Shown here piece by piece: positions 34,978 through 42,465 of a DNA stretch of 44,831 bases. The notes under the pieces are model-generated. The model saw only the letters and a list, made by a program, of their open reading frames with translations, had not been told where the DNA came from and searched no databases. The DNA is from Acidobacteriota bacterium (GTDB taxonomy: Bacteria; Acidobacteriota; Vicinamibacteria; Vicinamibacterales; UBA823), in the NCBI GenBank assembly GCA_002730735.1, contig PCAU01000003.1, positions 118,018 through 162,848 on the forward strand. The letters are read 5' to 3'. How positions within the stretch are numbered: position 1 is the stretch's first letter; every line of letters starts with the position of its first letter. The position numbers and the translations under genes are program-made.

Positions 34978-36348
34978 TCAGCCCTCTGTTTCAATTTCCG
35001 TTAACACTTCGCGCAGCTTTGTACCAAAGTCAGTCTTCCCTGGACACACAAAGCTGCAGAGTGCAAGGTCTTCCTCATCAAGTTCAACGCATCCAAGTTC
35101 TTCCGCCTTTTCCGCATCTCCCATAACGAGTGCTCTGGCGAGAAACGTCGGCATCAGGTCCATCGGCATAACCCGCTCATACATGCCGATAGGAATAATC
35201 GCGCGAGGCGAACCGTGCGTCGCTGTCGTGAATACGAATCGTCGTCTTGGTAACAACCTCGACACAAAGGTGTTGATCGTGGAGTACTTATGCAGGCCAG
35301 GGCGCAACCACCCCAAGAATTCTCGGTCCCGTCCCTCTGTCAGCACTGACACTTGGACGTGATAGCGACCCAGATATCCGAAGACCTCACCGGCCGCAGC
35401 ACGTCCGGAAAACACTGAACCAGAAATTACACGATGTTCTCCATCCTCGAGTTCATCGCGCATCAGATCGTCGAGCGACACACCCAGCCTCGTCCTGAGT
35501 AATCTTGGATTCCGTACGGAAGTTCCACCCAGCGCGACCACGCGCTCCGGCGAGAATTCACCCCGTTCGAACAGACGCCCGATGGCGATCACGTCCTGAT
35601 AGCCAATGTGCCACACCATTTTCTGACGGTCGACTGGGTCGAGCCGATGGATGTGCAGGCCCACGGTTCCAGATGGATGTGGTCCGGCAAATTCCTCATG
35701 ACGAACCTGATCGATTTTCGGGAGTGAGAGAGATATTCCTTTAGCGGTGCACACAAAAACGGGACCATCGGTCAACTTCGACAACGCAACGAGACCGGTC
35801 TCAAATGCACCCTGTGCTCCCGTCATCACAGTCTCGACTGAAGCCGCCAACGGATTGGAGTCGATCGCGGTTACGAAAACCGAATGTGGGCGCCCAACTG
35901 GGTTTGCGACACGGCTGAACGGCCGACCGCGGATAGCCGTCCACATCCCCGACTCCAGAAGTAGCTCTCTAACCTCATCCCCCGTCAAACTGCTCGGATG
36001 CCGACCCGAAAACGAGCTGAATCGTGGACTGTCTGGGCGGCCTTCGAGCTCCGCGCGGGAGAGTTCGATAATGACCGACTGCAGAGCCCGTCGATCACCT
36101 CGGTTAATCGCAAGAATCCGTCCTTCGGCGGGTGCGGTATAACGTACTCCTTGGATTTTCTTGTCTTCCATGAGGAGCTGGCCTCGACGCACGTCATCAC
36201 CGACGCTGACATGCATTGTTGGCCGTAAGCCGATGTAGTCCGCCGCAACAACACCAACGCGCCGTGAAACAACGGCGGCTTCAATCTCTTGTCTAGGTTC
36301 ACCGGCGATCGGAAGCTCGAGACCCTTACGTATTGTGTGAACTGCCAT
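34978..36348 (-). CDS. nqrA: Na+-translocating NADH:quinone oxidoreductase subunit A
   Basis: Cytoplasmic subunit of the quinone site region. The 456-aa product starts MAVHTIRKGLELPIAGEP and has DYIGLRPTMHVSVGDDVRRG, MEDKKIQGVRYTAPAEGRIL, VSVLTEGRDREFLGWLRPG, and near the end RALVMGDAEKAEELGCVELD with ALCSFVCPGKTDFG. The frame is open to a TTG six codons upstream (36366), inside the gmhA stop region. ATG 36348 matches the family start. It lies 14 nt after gmhA and 28 nt before nqrB, heading nqrABCDEF. Confidence 0.96.
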   Translation of the reverse strand: MAVHTIRKGLELPIAGEPRQEIEAAVVSRRVGVVAADYIGLRPTMHVSVGDDVRRGQLLMEDKKIQGVRYTAPAEGRILAINRGDRRALQSVIIELSRAELEGRPDSPRFSSFSGRHPSSLTGDEVRELLLESGMWTAIRGRPFSRVANPVGRPHSVFVTAIDSNPLAASVETVMTGAQGAFETGLVALSKLTDGPVFVCTAKGISLSLPKIDQVRHEEFAGPHPSGTVGLHIHRLDPVDRQKMVWHIGYQDVIAIGRLFERGEFSPERVVALGGTSVRNPRLLRTRLGVSLDDLMRDELEDGEHRVISGSVFSGRAAAGEVFGYLGRYHVQVSVLTEGRDREFLGWLRPGLHKYSTINTFVSRLLPRRRFVFTTATHGSPRAIIPIGMYERVMPMDLMPTFLARALVMGDAEKAEELGCVELDEEDLALCSFVCPGKTDFGTKLREVLTEIETEG

Positions 36349-36362
36349 CACACACTGTGCCG

Positions 36363-36959
36363 TCAACCGGCCAACTCTCTCTCAACAAGTTCGCAAATTA
36401 CGTGTAGCAGGGTTCGGTGCACTTCTTGTACCCGCGGCACGGAGTCGTGGGGTACGTTGATCTGAAGTTCAGCGGCTCGACCAAGGAGTCCGCCATCCCG
36501 GCCGGTTAGTGCGATGCGCCGTAGGCCTCCTCGTTCGGCAGCTTCTAATCCAGCGATGACGTTCGCTGACTTCCCGCTCGTGGAGATCGCGAAGGCGATG
36601 TCTCCTTGTCTTCCAAGTGCGTCGACCTGCCGGGCGAAAATTTGATCGAAGCCGTAGTCGTTTCCAATAGCCGTTACAACACTTGAATCGGCAGTCAACG
36701 AAATCGCTGGCCAGCCTTGTCGATCGTGTGCAAAGCGACCAACCAGCTCAGCAGCCAGGTGCTCAGCATCGGAAGCGCTACCGCCGTTCCCAAACACCAA
36801 CACTTTGTTACGTGATTCAAAAGCGGACACCAGCATGTCGGCCGCTAACAAAACTTGGGCTGGAGCAAAACCTCTAACGGTTTCGAGAAGTGTACTTGCC
36901 TCACGCAAAATCTCGTCGACCGTGAGCCGTCGAGCGTCACTACCTGCGTGATCTACCAT
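36363..36959 (-). CDS. gmhA: Sedoheptulose-7-phosphate (phosphoheptose) isomerase
   Basis: SIS-domain enzyme converting sedoheptulose 7-phosphate to heptose 7-phosphate, the first step of ADP-heptose synthesis. The 198-aa protein has KVLVFGNGGSASDAEHLAAE and LVGRFAHDRQGWPAISLTAD, then QGDIAFAISTSGKSANVIAG, and the C-terminal metal-site helix VPRVQEVHRTLLHVICELVE. The His and Glu residues in SDAEHLAAE and QEVH fit the GmhA zinc site. It is placed only 14 nt upstream of nqrA, so it would be co-transcribed with the sodium pump. The next pathway enzyme, RfaE1, is encoded at 23997-25004. Confidence 0.93.
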   Translation of the reverse strand: MVDHAGSDARRLTVDEILREASTLLETVRGFAPAQVLLAADMLVSAFESRNKVLVFGNGGSASDAEHLAAELVGRFAHDRQGWPAISLTADSSVVTAIGNDYGFDQIFARQVDALGRQGDIAFAISTSGKSANVIAGLEAAERGGLRRIALTGRDGGLLGRAAELQINVPHDSVPRVQEVHRTLLHVICELVERELAG

Positions 36960-37046
36960 TACGTCCGTGTCCTCGTATCAACCTGGTGTGGCGGCGCAGT
37001 CGCCTCTCACCATCACGAACGGTATCTGCTTGTGAAAAGTTTCCCA

Positions 37047-37061
37047 ATCACTAACAGTGAT
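37047..37061. repeat. Short palindrome in the gmhA-glycosyltransferase gap
   Basis: ATCACT (37047-37052) and AGTGAT (37056-37061) form a 6-bp inverted repeat around AAC, in the 250-nt divergent gap 36960-37209. A 10-bp palindrome ATGGTACCAT occurs at 37136-37145. Either could be an operator for the divergent transcripts. No consensus promoter is obvious and short palindromes arise by chance. The rest of the gap holds no convincing ORF. Confidence 0.25.
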
Positions 37062-37209
37062 CCTATCGGACCCGTGCGAAGCAAGTCAATTTGAATCGGA
37101 AAAATTGGGGGTCCCTGGCCCAAGCGGTAGCGGGCATGGTACCATTCCGACCAGGCGGTCCAGATGAAAGTAACCTCTGGAGCCGATCGTTGAACTAAAT
37201 CCATTCCCC

Positions 37210-38292
37210 ATGGCCGTCCGTACGGTCGTCGTCTGTGAAGCCCAGGTTCCCTTCGTTGAAGGAGGCGCCGAGTTCCATGTGCGCGCGCTCGTCACTCAGT
37301 TACGTGAGCATGGCTATCAGACTGAGCTCGTCAGCGTTCCATTCAAGTGGTATCAGAAAAAGGAGATTTTGGCCCACGCCACTATCTGGCGACTGTTGGA
37401 TTTGAGTGAGAGCAACGGGCAAGCCATCGATCTCGCTATCAGCCTTAAATTTCCTACCTACTTCGTACGGCACCCGAACAAAGTAGCTTGGCTTATTCAT
37501 CAGTATCGTGCAGCGTACGAGTTGTGCGGAACACCCTATTCCGATTTCCAGCATACCGAGACAGACGTAGGTCTACGTGACACTCTGATGCGCCTCGATC
37601 GACAAATGCTGAATGAATGTCAACGCCTTTTCACCAACGCACGAAACACCGCGTCCCGTCTGCAGCGGTACAACGGCTTGACTGCTGAAGCCCTGTACCA
37701 TCCTCCACGACTGGCCGACAAGCTCCGTGCAGATTCATACGGAAACTATGTTCTCTCGGTTGGTCGGCTGGAAGCAGTCAAACGCATCGACCTCGCAGTG
37801 GAGGCTATCGCACTTGCCGATTCATCGATTAGGTTAGTCATCGTTGGTGACGGGTCGAACCGGCCGAAGCTCGAAGAGCGTGTGGAGGCCCTAGGGATCA
37901 GCGACCGAGTCGACTTCGCTGGTTGGGTAAATGATGACACCTTGATCGAACTTTACGCGGGGGCGCTTGGGGTCGTGTATGTTCCCTACGACGAGGACTA
38001 CGGATACGTGACATTGGAAAGCTTTCTCGCCCGCCGGCCGATACTTACAACCGAGGATGCGGGCGGTCCCCTCGAGTTCGTGGAGGACGGCATTAACGGC
38101 ACTGTGTGCATGCCGGAGCCAAGCGCGATCGCCGACGCAATCAGCAAGCTTGCGGCTGACCGCGCCAACGCAGCCCGCCTCGGTGAGGCGGGCTACGCAA
38201 GAGCGAAACAGATATCTTGGGACGGTGTCGTGGAACGGCTCGTCGGCGCCACAGGTCCCTTGACGACCGGAAATGGATCGAAGGTACCGTGA
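37210..38292 (+). CDS. Glycosyltransferase, GT4 family (GT-B fold)
   Basis: Likely transfers a sugar from a nucleotide donor during surface-glycan synthesis. The 360-aa protein has an N-terminal acceptor domain with VVVCEAQVPFVEGGAEFHVR and a C-terminal donor domain with NYVLSVGRLEAVKRIDLAVE, RLVIVGDGSNRPKLEERV and VDFAGWVNDDTLIELYAGA. The catalytic EX7E is DEDYGYVTLESFLARRPI. The start ATG 37210 has no clear ribosome-binding site. The stop overlaps the GTG of the next glycosyltransferase by 4 nt. Donor and acceptor are unknown. Confidence 0.9.
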   Translation: MAVRTVVVCEAQVPFVEGGAEFHVRALVTQLREHGYQTELVSVPFKWYQKKEILAHATIWRLLDLSESNGQAIDLAISLKFPTYFVRHPNKVAWLIHQYRAAYELCGTPYSDFQHTETDVGLRDTLMRLDRQMLNECQRLFTNARNTASRLQRYNGLTAEALYHPPRLADKLRADSYGNYVLSVGRLEAVKRIDLAVEAIALADSSIRLVIVGDGSNRPKLEERVEALGISDRVDFAGWVNDDTLIELYAGALGVVYVPYDEDYGYVTLESFLARRPILTTEDAGGPLEFVEDGINGTVCMPEPSAIADAISKLAADRANAARLGEAGYARAKQISWDGVVERLVGATGPLTTGNGSKVP

Positions 38293-39281
38293 CGAAACTC
38301 ATTATCCAGATTCCCTGTCTGAATGAGGCCGCGACACTCCCCGTAACGCTGCGAGATCTGCCGCGAAGCATTCCGGGAATTGACGTAATTGAAACGCTCG
38401 TGATTGACGACGGCTCCGAAGACAACACCGCGCGTGTCGCGCGTAACGAGGGCGTCAATCACATCATTAGCTTTCCGCGGAATCGCGGATTAGCGGTGGC
38501 CTTCACTGCCGGTATTAACGCCTGCTTAAAGAATGGTGCGGATTTCATCGTCAACACCGACGCCGATAACCAGTATGCTGGCACTGATGTCGTCAAACTC
38601 CTTACGCCGTTATTGTCTGGCGAGGCGGAGATTTCAATCGGCGATCGCAATATTAGTTCGCTACGTCATCTACCTTTCATTCGGAGAGCTTTGCAACATT
38701 TGGGTAGTTGGGTCGTGCGCCAAGTTTCGAACACAACAGTGCCCGATACGACGAGCGGATTTCGAGCTTACACCAGGGAAGCAGCACTTCAGATGACGAT
38801 TGTCTCGGAGTTCTCATACACACTGGAATCGATCATCCAGTCGGGTAAGAAACGAATGGCCATTGCGCACGTGCCTGTCGCAACGAATCCAAAGATGCGA
38901 GAATCTCGGCTATTCGATAGCACGGTTTCATACATCAAGAAGTCGACAGCCACAATCATCCGCGTCTACGCGATGTACGAGCCACTTAAGATCTTTACCT
39001 ATATCGGTGGCGCTGTCTTCAGCGCCGGCTTCTTGATTTCACTCCGGTTTCTCTACTTCTACCTTAGCGGCTTAGGTGGTGGAAACATCCAATCACTGAT
39101 TCTTTCAGCTGTTCTAATGATCGTTGGGTTTCAAGTACTGCTCATTGGGCTCGTCGCTGACGTCATCTCAGGCAACCGCAAACTAATTGAAGATCTACTC
39201 TACCGAATCCGTGTGATGGAACTTGAACGGCGCAATGAACCACCTCCGAGACCACCAGACACAGGCACAGAAGTATCGTAG
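38289..39281 (+). CDS. Membrane-anchored glycosyltransferase, GT2 family (DPM1/DPG-like)
   Basis: The 330-aa enzyme starts with the GTG at 38289 (VTKLIIQIPCLNEAATLPVT), which overlaps the previous stop; the longer frame from 38217 is rejected. GT-A landmarks are LVIDDGSEDNTARVARNEG, PRNRGLAVAFTAGINACLKN and the metal-binding NTDADNQY. Two hydrophobic segments at the C-terminus (YIGGAVFSAGFLISLRFLYF and LILSAVLMIVGFQVLLIGLV) should anchor it. This topology is typical of enzymes that charge undecaprenyl or dolichyl phosphate. It is followed without a gap by a second, similar GT2 gene. Confidence 0.9.
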   Translation: MTKLIIQIPCLNEAATLPVTLRDLPRSIPGIDVIETLVIDDGSEDNTARVARNEGVNHIISFPRNRGLAVAFTAGINACLKNGADFIVNTDADNQYAGTDVVKLLTPLLSGEAEISIGDRNISSLRHLPFIRRALQHLGSWVVRQVSNTTVPDTTSGFRAYTREAALQMTIVSEFSYTLESIIQSGKKRMAIAHVPVATNPKMRESRLFDSTVSYIKKSTATIIRVYAMYEPLKIFTYIGGAVFSAGFLISLRFLYFYLSGLGGGNIQSLILSAVLMIVGFQVLLIGLVADVISGNRKLIEDLLYRIRVMELERRNEPPPRPPDTGTEVS

Positions 39282-40142
39282 ATGGCTAACCCAACTACCA
39301 CCTCGGTAATCATCCCGGCGTTCAACGAAGCGGCGACCGTCGGTAAAGTCGTGACGTCGCTAAAGAACGTCGCTGCCTGGCGAGAAATCATCGTCGTGGA
39401 TGATGGTTCGACGGACGGGACGAGTGCCGAGGCCCGTAATGCTGGCGCCACAGTCATTACGCACCCTTATAACAAAGGAAACGGCGCCGCCGTGAAGACT
39501 GGCCTCCGCAATGCGGACGGTGATTACATCCTGATCACCGACGGTGACGGACAGCATGCTGCAGTGGACGGTTTGCGTTTGGTGGAATTGCTCGGTGACT
39601 ATGACCTCGTCATAGGTACTCGCTCCGGCATTAGCCAAGCAACCAGAGGACGCCGGATTGGTAACCGGGTCTTGAACTGGCTCGCTAGCTACCTCTCGGG
39701 ACGGCCGATCCCGGACTTAACGTCAGGTCTGCGTGCGGCACGAACCAAGTATCTCCTCGAATTCATCCACCTCCTGCCAAATGGGTTTTCAACACCGACC
39801 ACAACTACCCTGTCGTTTATCAAGGCAGGTTACAACGTCGTGTTCGAACCCGCGGAGGCGACACCGCGAGAAGGGCACTCAAAAATCAGGCTGATCCAGG
39901 ATGGGTTCAAGTTTTTCTTGATTCTACTGCGAGTGATCACGCTCTTTAATCCGCTTCGGATCTTTGTACCGATTGCCGCTGTCCCGTTCATACTTGGCAC
40001 AGGCTACATGCTGTGGACGCTACTCCGTTACGTGCGGGTGACAAACTCCTCCGTCCTATTAATCGTTCTCGGTGTCATCGTTTTCCTAATCGGTCTTGTC
40101 TCAGAACAGATCTCCGCGCTGAGATTCGAACGGAGACGGTAA
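39282..40142 (+). CDS. Membrane-anchored glycosyltransferase, GT2 family
   Basis: The 286-aa protein begins at the ATG directly after the preceding TAG. GT-A landmarks: SVIIPAFNEAATVGKVVTSL, EIIVVDDGSTDGTSAEARN, YNKGNGAAVKTGLRNADGDY and the metal-binding DGDGQH. Two C-terminal membrane spans follow NPLRIF, much like EPLKIF in its upstream neighbour. It resembles bacterial dolichol-phosphate-mannose synthase-like enzymes, perhaps supplying a lipid-linked sugar to the GT39-type enzyme at the window end. The specific sugar is not determinable. Confidence 0.9.
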   Translation: MANPTTTSVIIPAFNEAATVGKVVTSLKNVAAWREIIVVDDGSTDGTSAEARNAGATVITHPYNKGNGAAVKTGLRNADGDYILITDGDGQHAAVDGLRLVELLGDYDLVIGTRSGISQATRGRRIGNRVLNWLASYLSGRPIPDLTSGLRAARTKYLLEFIHLLPNGFSTPTTTTLSFIKAGYNVVFEPAEATPREGHSKIRLIQDGFKFFLILLRVITLFNPLRIFVPIAAVPFILGTGYMLWTLLRYVRVTNSSVLLIVLGVIVFLIGLVSEQISALRFERRR

Positions 40143-40196
40143 CAGCATCCACGGTTCTCTACCACACTGACCGCGCGGAACCGTCCGGTTGATGTC

Positions 40197-41429
40197 ATGG
40201 CCCATACCATCGTCATGGTTAGCACGTCCTATCCTAGGTTTCCCGGGGATACGGTGGGCACATTCCTCGAGCCTATCGCTCAAGGCATTGCGGCGCGTGG
40301 CCACGCTGTCCACGTAGTTCTACCGTGGCACCCCCAAGTCGACCGTGCACCAGTCGAACGCGGCGTCCATCTACATTACTTCCGCTACGCTCCAGCCAGC
40401 CTATCGGTGTTTGGGTATGCGCAGGGTCTCCGAGCCGACGTCCACTTGAAGACCACTGCATATCTCGCTGCACCGCTGGCGTCCATTGCAGCGATACTCA
40501 AGACTCGCCAAGTAGCACGACGCTACGGAGCCACGATTCTTCATGGTCACTGGGTAATTCCAGGAGGCGTAATCGCAGCCTTGGCCGCTTCCACCGCCCT
40601 CCCATTAGCGATCAGTCTTCACGGCTCTGACGTGTATGTTGCCGAGCGATACCACTTTCTGGGACCCGTGGCTCGCTGGGCATTCAGCCGGGCTAGTTGG
40701 GTAACAGCGTGCAGTGATGACCTGCGTCAACGTGCTATCGGTCTGGGCGCTTCGAAAGACCACATCGAGGTGCTTCCATACGGTGTGGACGCTAAACGGT
40801 TCAGCCCAGACCCCTCGACCGGTGCTCAGACGCGCACTCAACTCGGTGTCCCTCTGGACGCTCCACTCATCCTCACGGCCGGTCGCCTAGTTAGAAAAAA
40901 GGGTTTTGAATTTCTTATTGATGCGATGGCAAAGCTTGCACTGAAGTGGCCAGAGCTCCGTCTCATGATTGTGGGTAGTGGCGATCTAGATGCGGAACTT
41001 CGTCAGCGTGCCCGCGACGCGGGTATCGGTCACCGCGTAACGTTCGCCGGTAATGTGTCGCAGAACGCTATTCCCAGCTATCTTAACGCTGCAGACCTGG
41101 TCGTTGTGCCGTCCGTCCGTGACACTGCGGGCAACGTTGACGGGTTACCAAACTTCCTGCTAGAGGCGCTTGTATCGGGCACAACCGTCGTCACTACCGA
41201 CGTCGGCGGAATCAGAAGCGTGGCTAAAGATGGACGCACCGCGGTAGTCGTACCTCCCGCAAATGCCGATGCCCTTGCCGACGCTATCCACACGATGCTT
41301 GGGCAACCTGAGCGGCGGCGCGCGCTTGGAGCAGCCGCGCGCCTTGAACTTCAACAGAATCGAAGCTGGGCTGACTTCGCGGAACAGTTGGAGGCAGTCT
41401 ACGACCGATTGACTAAGGAGTCATATTGA
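40197..41429 (+). CDS. Glycosyltransferase, GT4 family
   Basis: The 410-aa GT-B enzyme begins MAHTIVMVSTSYPRFPGDTV. It has an acceptor domain with ILHGHWVIPGGVIAALAAST and LAISLHGSDVYVAERYHFLG, and a donor domain with LILTAGRLVRKKGFEFLIDA, MIVGSGDLDAELRQRARDAG and VTFAGNVSQNAIPSYLNAAD. In place of EX7E it has DGLPNFLLEAL, a D-x7-E variant. The stop lies inside the 3' end of the convergent methyltransferase gene (31-nt overlap). It is the fourth plus-strand glycosyltransferase in the cluster. Confidence 0.9.
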   Translation: MAHTIVMVSTSYPRFPGDTVGTFLEPIAQGIAARGHAVHVVLPWHPQVDRAPVERGVHLHYFRYAPASLSVFGYAQGLRADVHLKTTAYLAAPLASIAAILKTRQVARRYGATILHGHWVIPGGVIAALAASTALPLAISLHGSDVYVAERYHFLGPVARWAFSRASWVTACSDDLRQRAIGLGASKDHIEVLPYGVDAKRFSPDPSTGAQTRTQLGVPLDAPLILTAGRLVRKKGFEFLIDAMAKLALKWPELRLMIVGSGDLDAELRQRARDAGIGHRVTFAGNVSQNAIPSYLNAADLVVVPSVRDTAGNVDGLPNFLLEALVSGTTVVTTDVGGIRSVAKDGRTAVVVPPANADALADAIHTMLGQPERRRALGAAARLELQQNRSWADFAEQLEAVYDRLTKESY

Positions 41430-42340
41430 TGAGTCGAAACGTCCTCAGGGGACGGGGTCATCCCTAGCGGTCGCTTTCGTGCAACGATGGTCATGATGTC
41501 CCACAAGTTGACAAACGGAGCCAAACGACCGAGATGAGTCAACGCGCCCAGCCTTAGCGCAGCCGAACCAGCACGAGGCGTGACAAGGGACGCCAGTTTC
41601 CAGAGGGCGAAGTCAAGCGGTACCCGCTTGCCCGGCTTGGAAACCACCACGGCCTCAAAGCCAGCCTGGCTGAGTAAATTTCTGATTGTGACAGGCGAAA
41701 AGAAGTAAAGGTGACGGGGCGGGATCATGAGATGCCAGAAACGTCCCATCACCCGGGCAACCAAGCTCCCGATGTCTCCCGTGCTCAAGGCGATCAGGCC
41801 ACCATTACGCAGTAGTTGAAACGCATGGCGCAGGAACGTCAGTGGGTCCGGTACGTGCTCAATGACGTCCCACATCGTCACAACATCGACAGGCTCGTTG
41901 CCCAGGCTCGCCCTCAGGAAATCTCCGACCACCACGTCCTGTAGGCCCTTAGCTCGAGTTTGCTCAGCTGCATACATTGACATCTCAACGCCAGCGATGT
42001 GCCCGACATGCGGTCGAGCTGCCAACATAAAATCGCCGGTAGCACAGCCAACGCCAAGCCAGCGGCCGCGTGTGACACCGGGCGTCGTAAGCAGCCGTCG
42101 CACACGGTGCTCAGCATTTAGTCTGCCCGAACTCCCTGCCTGGCCAGCAAATTTCTCGCCCACCTGGAAGAACGACTCCGAATAAATCTGTTCCAGCTCG
42201 TCGTGGGTCGGATGCGGGCTGGCAAATATCAACCCGCACAAACGGCACCGCAGAATCGCGTAGGCCCCCTTGCGAAAGAGATGCTCCGAAACGGCCGGCG
42301 GGCCACACATAACGCAACAGCGCCGGTCATCGCACATCAT
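41399..42340 (-). CDS. Class I SAM-dependent methyltransferase with N-terminal zinc-binding motif
   Basis: The 313-aa protein has an N-terminal four-cysteine segment (CVMCGPPAV and LRCRLCGLIF), as in Methyltransf_11/12-type enzymes of polysaccharide loci. A SAM-binding fold follows: motif I WLGVGCATGDFML, acidic GVEMSMYA, and motif IV VTMWDVIEHVPDPLTF with LLRNGGLIALST. Motif I lacks the usual Asp before VGC (LGVG instead of LDVG), which is a mild deviation. Adjacent ATGs at 42340 and 42337 and a TTG at 42343 are all possible starts. A GAGGGAT precedes 42340. It is the only minus-strand gene in this cluster and probably methylates a sugar or a glycan precursor. Confidence 0.85.
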   Translation of the reverse strand: MMCDDRRCCVMCGPPAVSEHLFRKGAYAILRCRLCGLIFASPHPTHDELEQIYSESFFQVGEKFAGQAGSSGRLNAEHRVRRLLTTPGVTRGRWLGVGCATGDFMLAARPHVGHIAGVEMSMYAAEQTRAKGLQDVVVGDFLRASLGNEPVDVVTMWDVIEHVPDPLTFLRHAFQLLRNGGLIALSTGDIGSLVARVMGRFWHLMIPPRHLYFFSPVTIRNLLSQAGFEAVVVSKPGKRVPLDFALWKLASLVTPRAGSAALRLGALTHLGRLAPFVNLWDIMTIVARKRPLGMTPSPEDVSTHQYDSLVNRS

Positions 42341-42348
42341 CAAATGAT

Positions 42349-42377
42349 AATCCCTCGCTGCAAGCCAAACAGGGATT
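42349..42377. repeat. 7-bp inverted repeat in the methyltransferase-GT39 gap
   Basis: AATCCCT (42349-42355) and AGGGATT (42371-42377) are perfect inverted copies separated by 15 nt, in the 125-nt divergent gap 42341-42465. It could be an operator or a leader hairpin. Chance occurrence is possible. Confidence 0.25.
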
Positions 42378-42465
42378 CAGCAGTGGCACCATTCTACTCA
42401 TGCAAGAACTTGCGTTACACTTCTGAGCCGGAGTGCCGACGTCGCGTTTCGGCAACTCGCATCCT

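Noticed and set aside
27781-36348. Search for in-frame TGA selenocysteine codons near selA
   Set aside because: All neighbouring genes end where their families normally end, so no stop codon needs reading as selenocysteine.
42433-42465. GTG start for the GT39-like gene
   Set aside because: It is in frame, but the ribosome-binding site is no better than for ATG 42466 and the added residues precede the first hydrophobic segment without family support; kept only as an alternative.
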